Below, in pieces: positions 43,357-52,714 of a DNA stretch of 64,000 nucleotides. The notes under the pieces are model-generated. The model was not told the DNA's origin, searched no databases, and saw only the letters and a program-made list of their open reading frames with translations. Origin of the DNA: Aliidiomarina soli (GTDB taxonomy: Bacteria > Pseudomonadota > Gammaproteobacteria > Enterobacterales > Alteromonadaceae); assembly GCF_003986975.1 (NCBI RefSeq), contig NZ_PIPO01000006.1, forward strand, positions 186,001-250,000, read 5' to 3'. A program made the translations under genes and the position numbers. The first letter of the stretch is position 1. Each line of letters begins with the position of its first letter.

Positions 43357-46233
43357 ATGCAGCACCTGACTCCCCGGTCACATGACTGGCAGACTTTGCC
43401 CCAGCCATTGCGCGACCAGGCTGAACAGCATTGGGCCGCGTACCTTGAAGTGCAGCAGCCTGACGTGGAGCGAGAGCGAACCCTTGGACGTTGGCTGCCC
43501 TGGGTATTTGCGCTGAGCGACTTTGTCGCGCGGGTGGCGATTCGCTATGGCGAAGAGGCAGTGGCTGAAGTGTATCGCCGCCAACCCGGAAACCATCAGA
43601 CGTCGCTGGCTGAATTGTTAAGTGATGTCAATGACGATGCCCAGGCAATGGCGATTATTCGTCGCTACCGGCATATCGAGCTTAGCCGGCTGGCGTGCCA
43701 GGACTTACTCGGCGAACTGAGTGTACCGGATTTTCTGGAAGCCAACAGTGCCCTGGCGGATGCTCTGATAGAGCAGGCTTGTCAGTGGCTGCAACGGCAT
43801 TATCAACCACGTTGGGGGCTTGCCTATGATGACCATGGCGAGGTCATGCCGCTGGTGGTGATTGCCATGGGCAAGCTGGGTGGCTGCGAACTGAATTTCT
43901 CCTCTGATATTGATCTTATTTTCTGTTTTGAGGCAGAAGGCGAAACCCGTGGTGGACGGCAGTCGCTGGAACACAGTCTGTATTTTACCCGCATGGGACA
44001 AAACCTGATTAAGCTGCTGGGCCAGCAAACGGTGGACGGTCAGGCGTTTCGGGTCGATATGCGCCTGCGCCCTTTCGGTCAGTCTGGCCCGATGGCGGTG
44101 AGCTTCTCCGCACTGGAGGATTACTATCAGGAGCAGGGGCGGAACTGGGAACGCTATGCGATGGTCAAGGCGCGTTACCTGAACGCCACTGAGCGTTTGC
44201 AGGAAGTGCTTTTTCAGTTGTTACGGCCGTTTGTATTTCGCCGTTACATTGATTACAGCGCCATTGAAGCGTTGCGCAAAATGAAACTGCTGATTAACCA
44301 GGAAGCGCGGCGCCGCGGCGTCAGTGCCAATATTAAGCTGGGCCCGGGCGGTATCCGTGAGGTTGAGTTTATTGCGCAAACCTTTCAGCTGATTCGGGGT
44401 GGCCGCGACATCGATTTGCAGACACGCTCACTGCTAAAAGCGCTGCATGTATGTGAAAAGCTGAACTTACTCAATGAGGACAGCGTTGCCGAGCTGCATT
44501 ATGCCTATTTGCTGCTGCGTAAGGTTGAGCACGTGCTGCAACAGTTGCGTGACGAACAGACCCAGACTTTGCCGGCGGATGACACGGATCGTATGCGCGT
44601 CGCCGTGGCCTGTGGCTTTGACAGCTTTGAGCCGCTGCTGGAGGTGATTAAACAACAAATGCAGTGCGTTCACGGTCACTTCCTCAATGTGGTGGGGGGC
44701 GAAGATGATCTGGAGGATGAAGATGACAGTGAACTCGCCATTCTGTGGCAGGATCTACTCGACGATGCGACGGCGCAGGATGTGCTGGCAGACGCTGGGG
44801 TCAGTGATGTGGAAGGCTGGTGGAAGGAAATCAGTGATTGTCGGCGCGATGTGCGCAAAAAAAGCCCGGGTGTGCGCGGCCGCGAGTTGCTGGCTACCGT
44901 GGTGCCACGGCTCATTGAACGGGTGCTTGAGTGCGACGGCAACAGTGAGTTGTTAAAACGGGTCTTTACCATTTTGCAGACGATTGCCTCGCGCACCGCC
45001 TATCTCGATTTGCTGGCCAGCAACAAGGGAGCGCTGAAGCAGCTGGTGATTTTGTGTAAAGCGAGCCCCTGGATAGCGCACCAAATCCAGCGTTATCCAC
45101 ACTTGCTGGATGAACTGATTGACCCGCAGCAACTGTATGACCTGCCTGTGCTGACCAGTTATCGGGCTCAGGTTCAGGAATTTCTGACCCGCATTCCACA
45201 GGATGATATGGAAGCGCAAATGGAGGCCCTGCGTCAGGTTAAACAGAGCTTTCAGCTTAAAGTCGCGGCGGCGGATGTGAACGATGCTGTGCCTTTAATG
45301 AAGGTGAGCGATCATCTGACTTACCTCGCTGAGGCGGTCATTGAGCAGGTAGTCTGGATGGCCTGGCAGCAGCTGACTGACCGCCATGGTGCACCGCCGG
45401 GGCGGGATACCCACAATACGGGTTTCGCGGTGATCGCGTACGGCAAGCTGGGCGGTATCGAACTTGGCTATGGATCGGATCTGGATTTGGTGTTTGTCTG
45501 TGATGAGATCCCCGAGGTGCAGACCCAGGGAGCTAAACCGATTGATGCACAGCAGTTTTACCTGCGGCTGGCACAGCGTGTTTTACACTTGTTTACGACG
45601 CGGACCCTGAGCGGCGTGCTGTATGAGGTGGATATGCGCTTACGGCCGTCCGGTAACTCCGGCTTGATGGTGGTGCAGCTGAGTACCTATGCCAGTTATC
45701 TGCAGGACGATGCATGGACCTGGGAGTTACAGGCACTGGTGCGGGCGCGGATGGTTTTTGGCCATGATGGCCTGGCCAGACGGTTTGCCTCGATCCGTGC
45801 GGAGCGACTGCAACAACCGCGAGAACTGGATGTATTACGCAGTGATATTTGCGCGATGCGGGAAAAAATGCGCGGCCACCTGTGGCAGTCACGCCCGGGG
45901 TATAGCGATATTAAACAGATGCCCGGGGGCATGACCGATATCGAGTTTATTACTCAGTATCTGGTGCTGGGGTATGCGCAACAATACCCTCGGTTATGTG
46001 AGTTTACCGATAACGTACGGATTCTTGAGGTAGCGGCGGAGCATGACTTAATCAGCGACGACGATGCCGCGGCGTTAATCAGCAGCTATAAAGTGTTTCG
46101 GGCCAAAGTGCACCGGCTGGCACTGGCGGAGCAGGGCGGTTTGACTGAACACGACTTTAGCCAGCACACGGCCATGGTAAGTGCTATCTGGCAGCGCTTG
46201 CTGGGAGCCGGTTCAGTCAACCCAGACGGTTAG
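43357..46233 (+). CDS. glnE: Glutamine synthetase adenylyltransferase/deadenylase
   Basis: 958 residues from the ATG at 43357, with GGAGA before it. Two nucleotidyltransferase domains are visible. The N-terminal one has MGKLGGCELNFSSDIDLIF from residue 171 and should remove AMP from glutamine synthetase. The C-terminal one has YGKLGGIELGYGSDLDLVF from residue 695 and should add it. Each has the G-S/S-S-D-x-D metal site and a following DMRLRP(F/S)G(Q/N)SG block. The length fits GlnE (946 in E. coli). GlnE sets glutamine synthetase activity in response to PII proteins. The stop codon overlaps that of the convergent lpxL-like gene by 3 bases. Confidence 0.96.
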   Translation: MQHLTPRSHDWQTLPQPLRDQAEQHWAAYLEVQQPDVERERTLGRWLPWVFALSDFVARVAIRYGEEAVAEVYRRQPGNHQTSLAELLSDVNDDAQAMAIIRRYRHIELSRLACQDLLGELSVPDFLEANSALADALIEQACQWLQRHYQPRWGLAYDDHGEVMPLVVIAMGKLGGCELNFSSDIDLIFCFEAEGETRGGRQSLEHSLYFTRMGQNLIKLLGQQTVDGQAFRVDMRLRPFGQSGPMAVSFSALEDYYQEQGRNWERYAMVKARYLNATERLQEVLFQLLRPFVFRRYIDYSAIEALRKMKLLINQEARRRGVSANIKLGPGGIREVEFIAQTFQLIRGGRDIDLQTRSLLKALHVCEKLNLLNEDSVAELHYAYLLLRKVEHVLQQLRDEQTQTLPADDTDRMRVAVACGFDSFEPLLEVIKQQMQCVHGHFLNVVGGEDDLEDEDDSELAILWQDLLDDATAQDVLADAGVSDVEGWWKEISDCRRDVRKKSPGVRGRELLATVVPRLIERVLECDGNSELLKRVFTILQTIASRTAYLDLLASNKGALKQLVILCKASPWIAHQIQRYPHLLDELIDPQQLYDLPVLTSYRAQVQEFLTRIPQDDMEAQMEALRQVKQSFQLKVAAADVNDAVPLMKVSDHLTYLAEAVIEQVVWMAWQQLTDRHGAPPGRDTHNTGFAVIAYGKLGGIELGYGSDLDLVFVCDEIPEVQTQGAKPIDAQQFYLRLAQRVLHLFTTRTLSGVLYEVDMRLRPSGNSGLMVVQLSTYASYLQDDAWTWELQALVRARMVFGHDGLARRFASIRAERLQQPRELDVLRSDICAMREKMRGHLWQSRPGYSDIKQMPGGMTDIEFITQYLVLGYAQQYPRLCEFTDNVRILEVAAEHDLISDDDAAALISSYKVFRAKVHRLALAEQGGLTEHDFSQHTAMVSAIWQRLLGAGSVNPDG

Positions 46234-47189
46234 CTTAAGTTGTGATAGTAGCTGGGTAAGTCTGGAGCTGGCCGGGTTTTATAGCGACGGTGCATCCACA
46301 TATAAAGTTCAGGCTGGATGGCAACGGCCCGTTCAACTTCCTTATTCACGTTGCAGGCGTCCTGAAAGCTGTCGCCGCTGGGGATAGCCTGTTCTGGCGG
46401 GTAGAATATGAGACGGTAACCGCGCCCTTTGGGCAGACGCTGCAGCACCGAGATCATCGTTGTTGCGTTTTTGACATTGGCAAAAATACTGGTGCCGGTG
46501 GTGGTGCAGGCATCTTCAACATCGAACAGGGGGGCGAATACACTGCGTCGCGGGCCGTAATCCTGATCCGGCAAATAACCAGCAATTTCGCCGTCCTTCA
46601 ACGCCCCGATCATGCCACGGACGTCTTTGCGGTCGACCATGTATTTGTTGCTGCGGCTGCGCCCTTTGGTTTGCAGATACTCCATCAGCGGATTGTTGTG
46701 CGGGCGGTATAGCCCTACTGAGGGTTCGAACAGTCCGACGGAGCGGGCATGTACTTCCAGATTTAGAAAGTGGAACAGCAGGACAAAGGTGCCGCGGCCC
46801 TGATCAAGGTTCTTCTGCACATGTTCCCAGCCTTCCAGCGTGATCTTCCGTTTTAGCCGCCAGTCCGGCCACCACCAGGCAATACCCGTTTCAAACAAGG
46901 CGATGCCGGCATTTTTGAAATTTTCTTTGAGCAGCTGTTCGCGTTCGTCCTCCGGCATATCCGGAAATGACAGTGCGAGGGTGCGACGAGCTACTTTTAC
47001 CCGCTTTGGGGCGACTTTCATCAGTAGCCGGCCAACGGCTTTGCCCATTGCCAGTTGCAGGCGATAAGGCAACCATGACAGCGCGTACAGAAAGCCGACC
47101 ATCAACCAGGTAGGCCAATAGGTTGGCAGTAGAAAGCGAAGTTTAAAACGGGGCAGCCGGACTGCGCGCTTGTCTTCAGTGGTGCTCAT
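46230..47189 (-). CDS. lpxL: Lipid A late acyltransferase (LpxL/LpxP/HtrB family)
   Basis: 319 residues from the ATG at 47189. A hydrophobic anchor near residues 25-50 is followed by the acyltransferase domain with the catalytic pair H140-x4-E145 in LLFHFLNLE. Other family stretches are SVGLYRPHNNPLMEYLQTKGR and GYLPDQDYGPRRSVFAPLF. The enzyme adds a lauroyl or palmitoleoyl chain to Kdo2-lipid IVA at the inner membrane; which acyl chain it prefers cannot be told. It lies 28 bases after uppP on the same strand, so two envelope genes may be co-transcribed. Confidence 0.88.
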   Translation of the reverse strand: MSTTEDKRAVRLPRFKLRFLLPTYWPTWLMVGFLYALSWLPYRLQLAMGKAVGRLLMKVAPKRVKVARRTLALSFPDMPEDEREQLLKENFKNAGIALFETGIAWWWPDWRLKRKITLEGWEHVQKNLDQGRGTFVLLFHFLNLEVHARSVGLFEPSVGLYRPHNNPLMEYLQTKGRSRSNKYMVDRKDVRGMIGALKDGEIAGYLPDQDYGPRRSVFAPLFDVEDACTTTGTSIFANVKNATTMISVLQRLPKGRGYRLIFYPPEQAIPSGDSFQDACNVNKEVERAVAIQPELYMWMHRRYKTRPAPDLPSYYHNLS

Positions 47190-47217
47190 TCAAATACCTT
47201 ATGTTTTCCAGCAGAAC

Positions 47218-48015
47218 TTACCAGAAGAACCAAATTAATAGCAAACCAAGCAAGATACGGTAGACCACGAATGGTTGCATGCCGATTTTACGGATGAAGG
47301 CGAGGAAATAATGGATGCACAGGTAGGCACTCAGGCCAGAGAGAACTGCACCCACTACCAACGCGAGCCAATCTACCTCGGTGTCCGCCTGAACCAGCCC
47401 CAGCGTCTCGTAACCGCCGGCGAGGGCAATCACTGGGATCGAGAGTAAAAAGGAAAAACGAGCGGCGGCTTCGCGGGACAGTCCGAGGAAAAGCGCGGCG
47501 GTGATGGTAATGCCTGACCGTGAGGTGCCGGGGATCAAAGCCAGCGCCTGAGCGAGGGCGATGCAGAGTACGTCCCAGCGTGACATCTGGTATTCACTGC
47601 GGTTGCCACGATGGCGCCAGTCTGCGATACCAAGGACGATACCGAAGCCTATCAGCCCGGCGGCAACGATCAGAGGTGAACGCAGTGTCGAGGAGATGAA
47701 ATCGTTGAAAAGTAAACCTGCTACTGCCACTGGAATGGTGGCCAGAAGAACCGCCCAGGCCAGCTTGCCGTCTTCGTCGACCTGGCGGGTGCGTAAGGAC
47801 TGAATCCAGGCCCACCACATGCGCGCAATTTCGTGACGAAAGTAAATAACAACCGCACTCAGGCTACCAATATGCAGCGCAACATCGAAGGCGAGGCCCT
47901 GATCCTGCCAACTGGTAACAACCGGAACCAGTAATAAATGAGCTGAGCTGGAAACCGGTAGAAACTCGGTAAGACCCTGAATAATAGCGAGAATTATAAC
48001 GTGCAATAAATCCAT
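47218..48015 (-). CDS. uppP: Undecaprenyl-diphosphatase UppP (BacA)
   Basis: 265 residues from the ATG at 48015; a GTG three codons upstream is the alternative, and neither has a strong ribosome binding site. About eight membrane spans are visible. The catalytic region begins with IQGLTEFLPVSSSAHLLL near residue 10, and the second conserved loop PGTSRSGITI is near residue 170. UppP removes a phosphate from undecaprenyl diphosphate to recycle the lipid carrier for peptidoglycan and O-antigen; overproduction gives bacitracin resistance in E. coli. It is separated from the tolC gene upstream by a terminator, so it needs its own promoter within about 20 bases or read-through. Confidence 0.95.
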   Translation of the reverse strand: MDLLHVIILAIIQGLTEFLPVSSSAHLLLVPVVTSWQDQGLAFDVALHIGSLSAVVIYFRHEIARMWWAWIQSLRTRQVDEDGKLAWAVLLATIPVAVAGLLFNDFISSTLRSPLIVAAGLIGFGIVLGIADWRHRGNRSEYQMSRWDVLCIALAQALALIPGTSRSGITITAALFLGLSREAAARFSFLLSIPVIALAGGYETLGLVQADTEVDWLALVVGAVLSGLSAYLCIHYFLAFIRKIGMQPFVVYRILLGLLLIWFFW

Positions 48016-48041
48016 AACAGGCACTCAATGAGGAACAAATA

Positions 48042-48068
48042 GTAAAAAGCCGGCGCGAAGCCGGCTTA
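48042..48068 (-). terminator. Rho-independent terminator of tolC
   Basis: AAGCCGGC (48047-48054) pairs with GCCGGCTT (48060-48067) around GCGAA; on the minus strand the stem is followed by TTTTTA. Confidence 0.88.
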
Positions 48069-48085
48069 TGGTAACTGATTTTTGG

Positions 48086-49462
48086 CTAGTCGTCTTGCGG
48101 GGCAGGACGCAACGCGTCGTTGATAGCAAAAAGTGCGTCTTCACTGATAGTGCCGGCGGCCTGTTGCAGTTGCAGAATACCCTGAATGTAGCCGTAGCGG
48201 GCTTCAGACAGGTTGCGACGAGCGTTAAACAGGTTGCGGGTGCTGTCGAGCACATCGACGATGGTGCGGGTACCTACTTCAAAACCAGCCTGGGTGGCAT
48301 TGAGTGCACTGTCGGCAGACACCACAGCCTGTTCAAGGGCGCTAATGGTGGAAATATTGGCGACTACATCAAGGTATGCACTGCGCACTTCGCGTTCAAC
48401 GGCTCGGCGGTTTTCTTCCAGAGTCTGACTTACGGCAACATAGTCACTGCGCGCTTCTTCGGTGCTGGCGACCGTACGGCCACCACTAAACAGCGGCACG
48501 TTCAGTTGCAAACCGATGGAGCTTGAGTCAAGCCCGTCATAGCTGCGACCACCGCCATAGTTTACATCGCGGTTGCCATAACTGGCAGTCAGGCTAACGG
48601 TTGGATAGTGCCCGGAGCGAGCCAGTTCGATGCGCTGGTCGGCAATCTCAAGGCCACTGCGGCTGATCAGCAGCTGCAGGTTACGTTCGTGTGCTAAATC
48701 GACCCACCGTCGTGGTGAGTCAGGTTGTGGCGTGACGGGTTCGAATAAATCGGTATTCAGTACATGTACGTTCTGATGCTGGCGTCCGGTAATTTCACGC
48801 AATGCTTCATAAGCAATTTCAACCGAGTTCTGAGCCTGGATTTCACGGGCCAGAGCCTGATCATACTGTGCCTGAGCTTCATGCACGTCAGTTACCGCAG
48901 TCAGACCGACCGAAAAGCGATGACGGGTTTGATCCAGCTGGCGCTCAATGGCACGCTTTTCCGATTGGGCAAATTCAAGATTATCGCGAGCAGCGAGGAT
49001 CGAGAAATAGGCGTCGGTGACGCGAAGCATGAGTTGCTGACGGGTCAGTAAGTAGTTGACTTCGGCCTGGTAGGCTTGTTTTTCAACGATGCCAGTGGCA
49101 CGCCAGGTGCCCAAGTTAAAGACTTCCTGACTAAGGGTTAATTCACGGTTGAAGGTGCGCGAACTGCTACCGTTGATCGCAGTAACGGGCTCTCCTTCGG
49201 GGTCATCAGGGTCAACCACATTAGCGGTGTTGTCTGAGTCGCTGTAGTTATAACCAAGACGGAATCCGATTTGTGGATACCAGTCGGCTCGTGACACATC
49301 AACAGCAGAACGGGCGGCGTCACGCTCAGCGGATGCACGCAATAACTGAGGATCGTTTTCCAGCGCCATACGATAGATATCGGTCAAGTCTGTGGCGTTG
49401 GCTGTCAAACCGGAAAGGCCAAGCCCTAAGCTTAGCGCGAGTGACAGGATTTTGATTTTCAT
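48086..49462 (-). CDS. tolC: TolC family outer-membrane efflux channel
   Basis: 458 residues from the ATG at 49462, with AAGGAAA upstream. A signal peptide (MKIKILSLALSLGLGLSG, then LTANA) is followed by TDLTDIYRMALENDPQLLRASAERDAARSAV, the typical TolC start. Two structural repeats of about 200 residues are visible, each with long helices and short strands; QLNVPLFSGGRTVASTEEA marks the second. TolC forms the trimeric exit duct for type I secretion and RND pumps. The order tolC divergent to nudF-yqiB-parE is the same as in E. coli. No pump genes are adjacent. Confidence 0.94.
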   Translation of the reverse strand: MKIKILSLALSLGLGLSGLTANATDLTDIYRMALENDPQLLRASAERDAARSAVDVSRADWYPQIGFRLGYNYSDSDNTANVVDPDDPEGEPVTAINGSSSRTFNRELTLSQEVFNLGTWRATGIVEKQAYQAEVNYLLTRQQLMLRVTDAYFSILAARDNLEFAQSEKRAIERQLDQTRHRFSVGLTAVTDVHEAQAQYDQALAREIQAQNSVEIAYEALREITGRQHQNVHVLNTDLFEPVTPQPDSPRRWVDLAHERNLQLLISRSGLEIADQRIELARSGHYPTVSLTASYGNRDVNYGGGRSYDGLDSSSIGLQLNVPLFSGGRTVASTEEARSDYVAVSQTLEENRRAVEREVRSAYLDVVANISTISALEQAVVSADSALNATQAGFEVGTRTIVDVLDSTRNLFNARRNLSEARYGYIQGILQLQQAAGTISEDALFAINDALRPAPQDD

Positions 49463-49650
49463 CGATCGTTTCCTTCAAAGTAGTATTGAAAAACACCGCG
49501 TTGCGCTGGTTTTCGCTTTGTATGTTTTTTCTTTTGCTTTGTTGTTTGCTTTTTTGAAACTGCCGCCATGTTAGCGCGTTTTTATAGAAAAGCGTATGCT
49601 AAACGCACTTTCTGAGCCCGGCCAAGTGTAACAGAATGTTTGGATGAAAC

Positions 49651-50313
49651 ATGGCCGAATCGTTAACAGGTATAGAATCTACGGTGACTTCATTGATGAG
49701 AGTAAAGTTTTCTGGCAGTGATGTGAAGGTATTAGAAAAAAAGCCTTTGCATCAAGGATTTTTTAAGACCACGTTGTACCGTTTGCAGCATAAGCTGTTT
49801 CGCGGCGGGTGGAGTGAAACCATTGAGCGTGAGGTGATGGATCGCGGCCACGCGGTGGTAGTGTTACCTTATGACATGGAACGCGACGAGATAGTGATGC
49901 TGGAGCAGTTTCGGGTTGGTGCTATCGCTACCAGCGAAACGCCCTGGTTGCTGGAGCTGGTCGCTGGCATGACTGAGCCGGGCGAAACCGTGGAGGCGGT
50001 GGCGTTGCGTGAGCTTGACGAAGAAGCGGGGTTAACCAGTGACAGGCTGCGTTTTGCGCTAAGTTACCTGTCCAGCCCCGGTGGGCTGACGGAACGGATT
50101 TATATTTACATGGCGCGGGTTGATGCCCGGCGAGCCAGTGAGTACGGAGGCCTGGCCAGCGAGCATGAGGATATCCGGGTGCAGGCAGTCACGCGGGCCG
50201 ATGCGATGCAATTGCTGGATGAAGGTAAAATAGATAATGCAGCGACGGTCATTGCGTTACAATGGCTGGCCTTGCATAAAGAAACGCTGTGCAACGAGTG
50301 GGCACAGGAGTAG
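49651..50313 (+). CDS. nudF: ADP-ribose pyrophosphatase
   Basis: 220 residues from the ATG at 49651; an ATG at 49696 is a possible shorter start. The Nudix box runs from Gly106: G-M-T-E-P-G-E-T-V-E-A-V-A-L-R-E-L-D-E-E plus A-G-L, a full match to Gx5Ex7REUxEExGU. The upstream WSETIEREVMDRGHAVVVLPYD and MLEQFRVGA blocks are typical of ADP-ribose pyrophosphatases. It splits ADP-ribose into AMP and ribose 5-phosphate. It leads a row nudF - yqiB - parE - parC on the plus strand, divergent from tolC. Confidence 0.93.
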   Translation: MAESLTGIESTVTSLMRVKFSGSDVKVLEKKPLHQGFFKTTLYRLQHKLFRGGWSETIEREVMDRGHAVVVLPYDMERDEIVMLEQFRVGAIATSETPWLLELVAGMTEPGETVEAVALRELDEEAGLTSDRLRFALSYLSSPGGLTERIYIYMARVDARRASEYGGLASEHEDIRVQAVTRADAMQLLDEGKIDNAATVIALQWLALHKETLCNEWAQE

Positions 50314-50338
50314 ACCGGGTTATCAACCCAGGAGTAGT

Positions 50339-50806
50339 ATGAATAAGAAGCGCTACGTCCCTGATTTACGTGAGCTGCAAAGTTTGGCCGAACGCAATTA
50401 TGCGGCGGCCTGTGGTTTGTTGGCGGACGAGTATCAGCAGGGCGACGTGCGGCAGCTGACGTTGGGCGAAGGGCTTAACTTTAGCGTTACCATATTAACC
50501 GCCGCGCCTTACACAACCGACATTAAGGTTGAACAGCAGAGTGCGGCGGCGGACTACCTTAAGTCCAGTTTTGTGGTGCGGCTGTATCATGACATGCAAC
50601 TGGCGGAGATGATTTCCAGCCAGGGCCTGGAGCGTTTTGCAGCGACTTATGAACAGCCAAATCCGCAGATGCACCAGCGCGATGAGAAACGGCAGATTAA
50701 TCATTTTCTGGCAGACTGGTTACGGCTTTGTTTTCACCGCGGACACTGGCATGATGTAGCTATCTCTACGAGCGGCACAACTTTCGAGTTTCAGGTAAAA
50801 AGATAA
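50339..50806 (+). CDS. yqiB: YqiB-family (DUF1249) protein
   Basis: 155 residues from the ATG at 50339, with AGGAG five bases upstream; longer frames overlap nudF and are rejected. Family landmarks are YVPDLRELQSLAERNYAAAC near the start, RLYHDMQLAEMI in the middle and KRQINHFLADWLRLCF toward the end. No function is established for DUF1249. In E. coli it lies in the same place after nudF, followed there by cpdA and yqiA before parE; those two are absent here and parE begins 18 bases after yqiB. Confidence 0.9.
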   Translation: MNKKRYVPDLRELQSLAERNYAAACGLLADEYQQGDVRQLTLGEGLNFSVTILTAAPYTTDIKVEQQSAAADYLKSSFVVRLYHDMQLAEMISSQGLERFAATYEQPNPQMHQRDEKRQINHFLADWLRLCFHRGHWHDVAISTSGTTFEFQVKR

Positions 50807-50824
50807 CTCAGGTAAACAATACTA

Positions 50825-52711
50825 ATGACAGATTATAAAGCAGATGCCATTGAGGTCCTCAACGGCCTTGAGCCTGTGCGACGTCGCCCGGGCATGTACA
50901 CCGACACCTCGCGGCCTAACCATCTGGCGCAGGAAGTAATAGACAACAGTGTGGATGAGGCGCTTGCCGGCCATGCGCGATCAATTAAAGTCATTCTGCA
51001 TACCGACCAGTCGCTGGAAGTCATTGACGACGGACGCGGAATGCCGGTCGATGTGCACCCGGAAGAAGGTTTACCCGGGGTCGAGCTGATCATGACCAAG
51101 CTGCATGCTGGTGGTAAGTTTTCCAACAAAAACTATCAGTTTTCCGGTGGTCTGCACGGTGTCGGGATCTCGGTGGTGAATGCGTTGTCGTTGCGGGTTG
51201 AAGTGACCGTTAAGCGCGATGGCCAGGTTTATCAGATGGCGTTCGAGAACGGCGACAAGGTCAGCGAGCTGGAAGTGACCGGTACCGTGGGTAAACGTAA
51301 TAGTGGAACCACGCTGCGCTTCTGGCCTGATGTAAAATATTTTGATTCGCCTAAATTTTCGGTGCGCACCCTGATGTATCAGTTGCGCGCCAAGGCAGTA
51401 TTGTGTCCGGGGCTGGCAATTACCTTTATTGACCATAACCAGAGCCTGGAAGAAAACTGGCTGTATGAAGGCGGTTTGCAGGATTATTTATGCGAAGCGG
51501 TGGATGGCTTTGAACGTTTACCGCAAGAACCTTTTATCGGTACTTTTAGTGCTCGCGAAGAGGCGGCTGAATGGGCGGTGACCTGGTTGCCTGAGGGCGG
51601 CGAAGGTCTGCATGAGAGCTACGTCAACCTGATCCCGACCGCTCAAGGCGGTACCCATGTAAACGGCTTACGCCAGGGGATGCTCGAAGCACTGCGTGAA
51701 TTCTGCGAGTTTCGTAACCTGTTACCGCGCGGGGTCAAGCTGACGCCGGAGGACATCTGGGAGCGCTGCAGCTTTATTCTGTCGATAAAAATGGCTGACC
51801 CGCAGTTCTCCGGACAAACCAAAGAGCGCCTGTCTTCCCGCCAGACCTCTGCGTTCGTGAGTGGCGTGGTAAAAGATGCCTTTAGCCTGTGGCTCAACGA
51901 ACACACAGATTTAGCCGAACAGATTGCCGAGCTTTGTATTAACAATGCCCAGCGGCGCATGCGCGCGAGCAAAAAAGTAGTGCGCAAACGAGTGACCTCA
52001 GGACCTGCCTTGCCGGGAAAATTAACCGACTGCTCGACCTCGGACACCATGCGCGGCGAACTCTTTCTGGTCGAGGGTGACTCGGCGGGTGGTTCCACCA
52101 AGCAGGCACGGGACCGTGATTTCCAGGCGGTGATGCCGCTGCGCGGAAAGATCCTCAATGCCTGGGAGGTAGACCCGGATCAGGTGCTGGCGTCGCAGGA
52201 AATTCATGATATTTCGGTGGCCTTAGGGGTCGACCCGGGCGCCGCTGATTTGACCAAACTGCGCTACGGTAAAATTTGTATCCTCGCCGATGCGGACTCT
52301 GATGGGTTGCACATTGCGACCTTGCTCTGTGCGCTCTTTGTGCGCCACTTCAGACCGCTGGTGGAAGCGGGCCATGTCTATGTGGCGATGCCACCGCTGT
52401 ACCGTGTGGATGTCGGCAAAGAGGTGTTCTACGCACTGGATGAAAGTGAAAAACAAGGCATTTTGGATCGAATTGAAGCGGAGAAAAAGCGCGGTAAAGT
52501 CAACGTGCAGCGCTTCAAAGGTCTCGGTGAGATGAACCCGCTGCAGTTACGTGAAACCACCATGGACCCGAATACCCGGCGCCTGGTGCAGTTGACGGTG
52601 ACAGATAACGAACAGACCGATGCGCTGATGGACATGTTGTTGGCGAAGAAACGTTCAGGTGATCGCAAAACCTGGCTGGAGTCAAAAGGAAACCTGGTGG
52701 AGCTTGCCTAA
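50825..52711 (+). CDS. parE: DNA topoisomerase IV subunit B
   Basis: 628 residues from the ATG at 50825. The GHKL ATPase domain shows VRRRPGMYTDTS, EVIDNSVDEALAGHA, the DDGRGMP loop and GGLHGVGISVVNAL. The TOPRIM domain starts with EGDSAGGSTKQARDR, with Glu417 as the catalytic acid, followed by LADADSDGLHIATL. The C-terminal GRFKGLGEMN-like block (QRFKGLGEMNPLQLRETTM) is present. It pairs with ParC to unlink daughter chromosomes. The length matches E. coli ParE (630). parC starts three bases after its stop. Confidence 0.97.
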   Translation: MTDYKADAIEVLNGLEPVRRRPGMYTDTSRPNHLAQEVIDNSVDEALAGHARSIKVILHTDQSLEVIDDGRGMPVDVHPEEGLPGVELIMTKLHAGGKFSNKNYQFSGGLHGVGISVVNALSLRVEVTVKRDGQVYQMAFENGDKVSELEVTGTVGKRNSGTTLRFWPDVKYFDSPKFSVRTLMYQLRAKAVLCPGLAITFIDHNQSLEENWLYEGGLQDYLCEAVDGFERLPQEPFIGTFSAREEAAEWAVTWLPEGGEGLHESYVNLIPTAQGGTHVNGLRQGMLEALREFCEFRNLLPRGVKLTPEDIWERCSFILSIKMADPQFSGQTKERLSSRQTSAFVSGVVKDAFSLWLNEHTDLAEQIAELCINNAQRRMRASKKVVRKRVTSGPALPGKLTDCSTSDTMRGELFLVEGDSAGGSTKQARDRDFQAVMPLRGKILNAWEVDPDQVLASQEIHDISVALGVDPGAADLTKLRYGKICILADADSDGLHIATLLCALFVRHFRPLVEAGHVYVAMPPLYRVDVGKEVFYALDESEKQGILDRIEAEKKRGKVNVQRFKGLGEMNPLQLRETTMDPNTRRLVQLTVTDNEQTDALMDMLLAKKRSGDRKTWLESKGNLVELA

Positions 52712-52714
52712 ACA

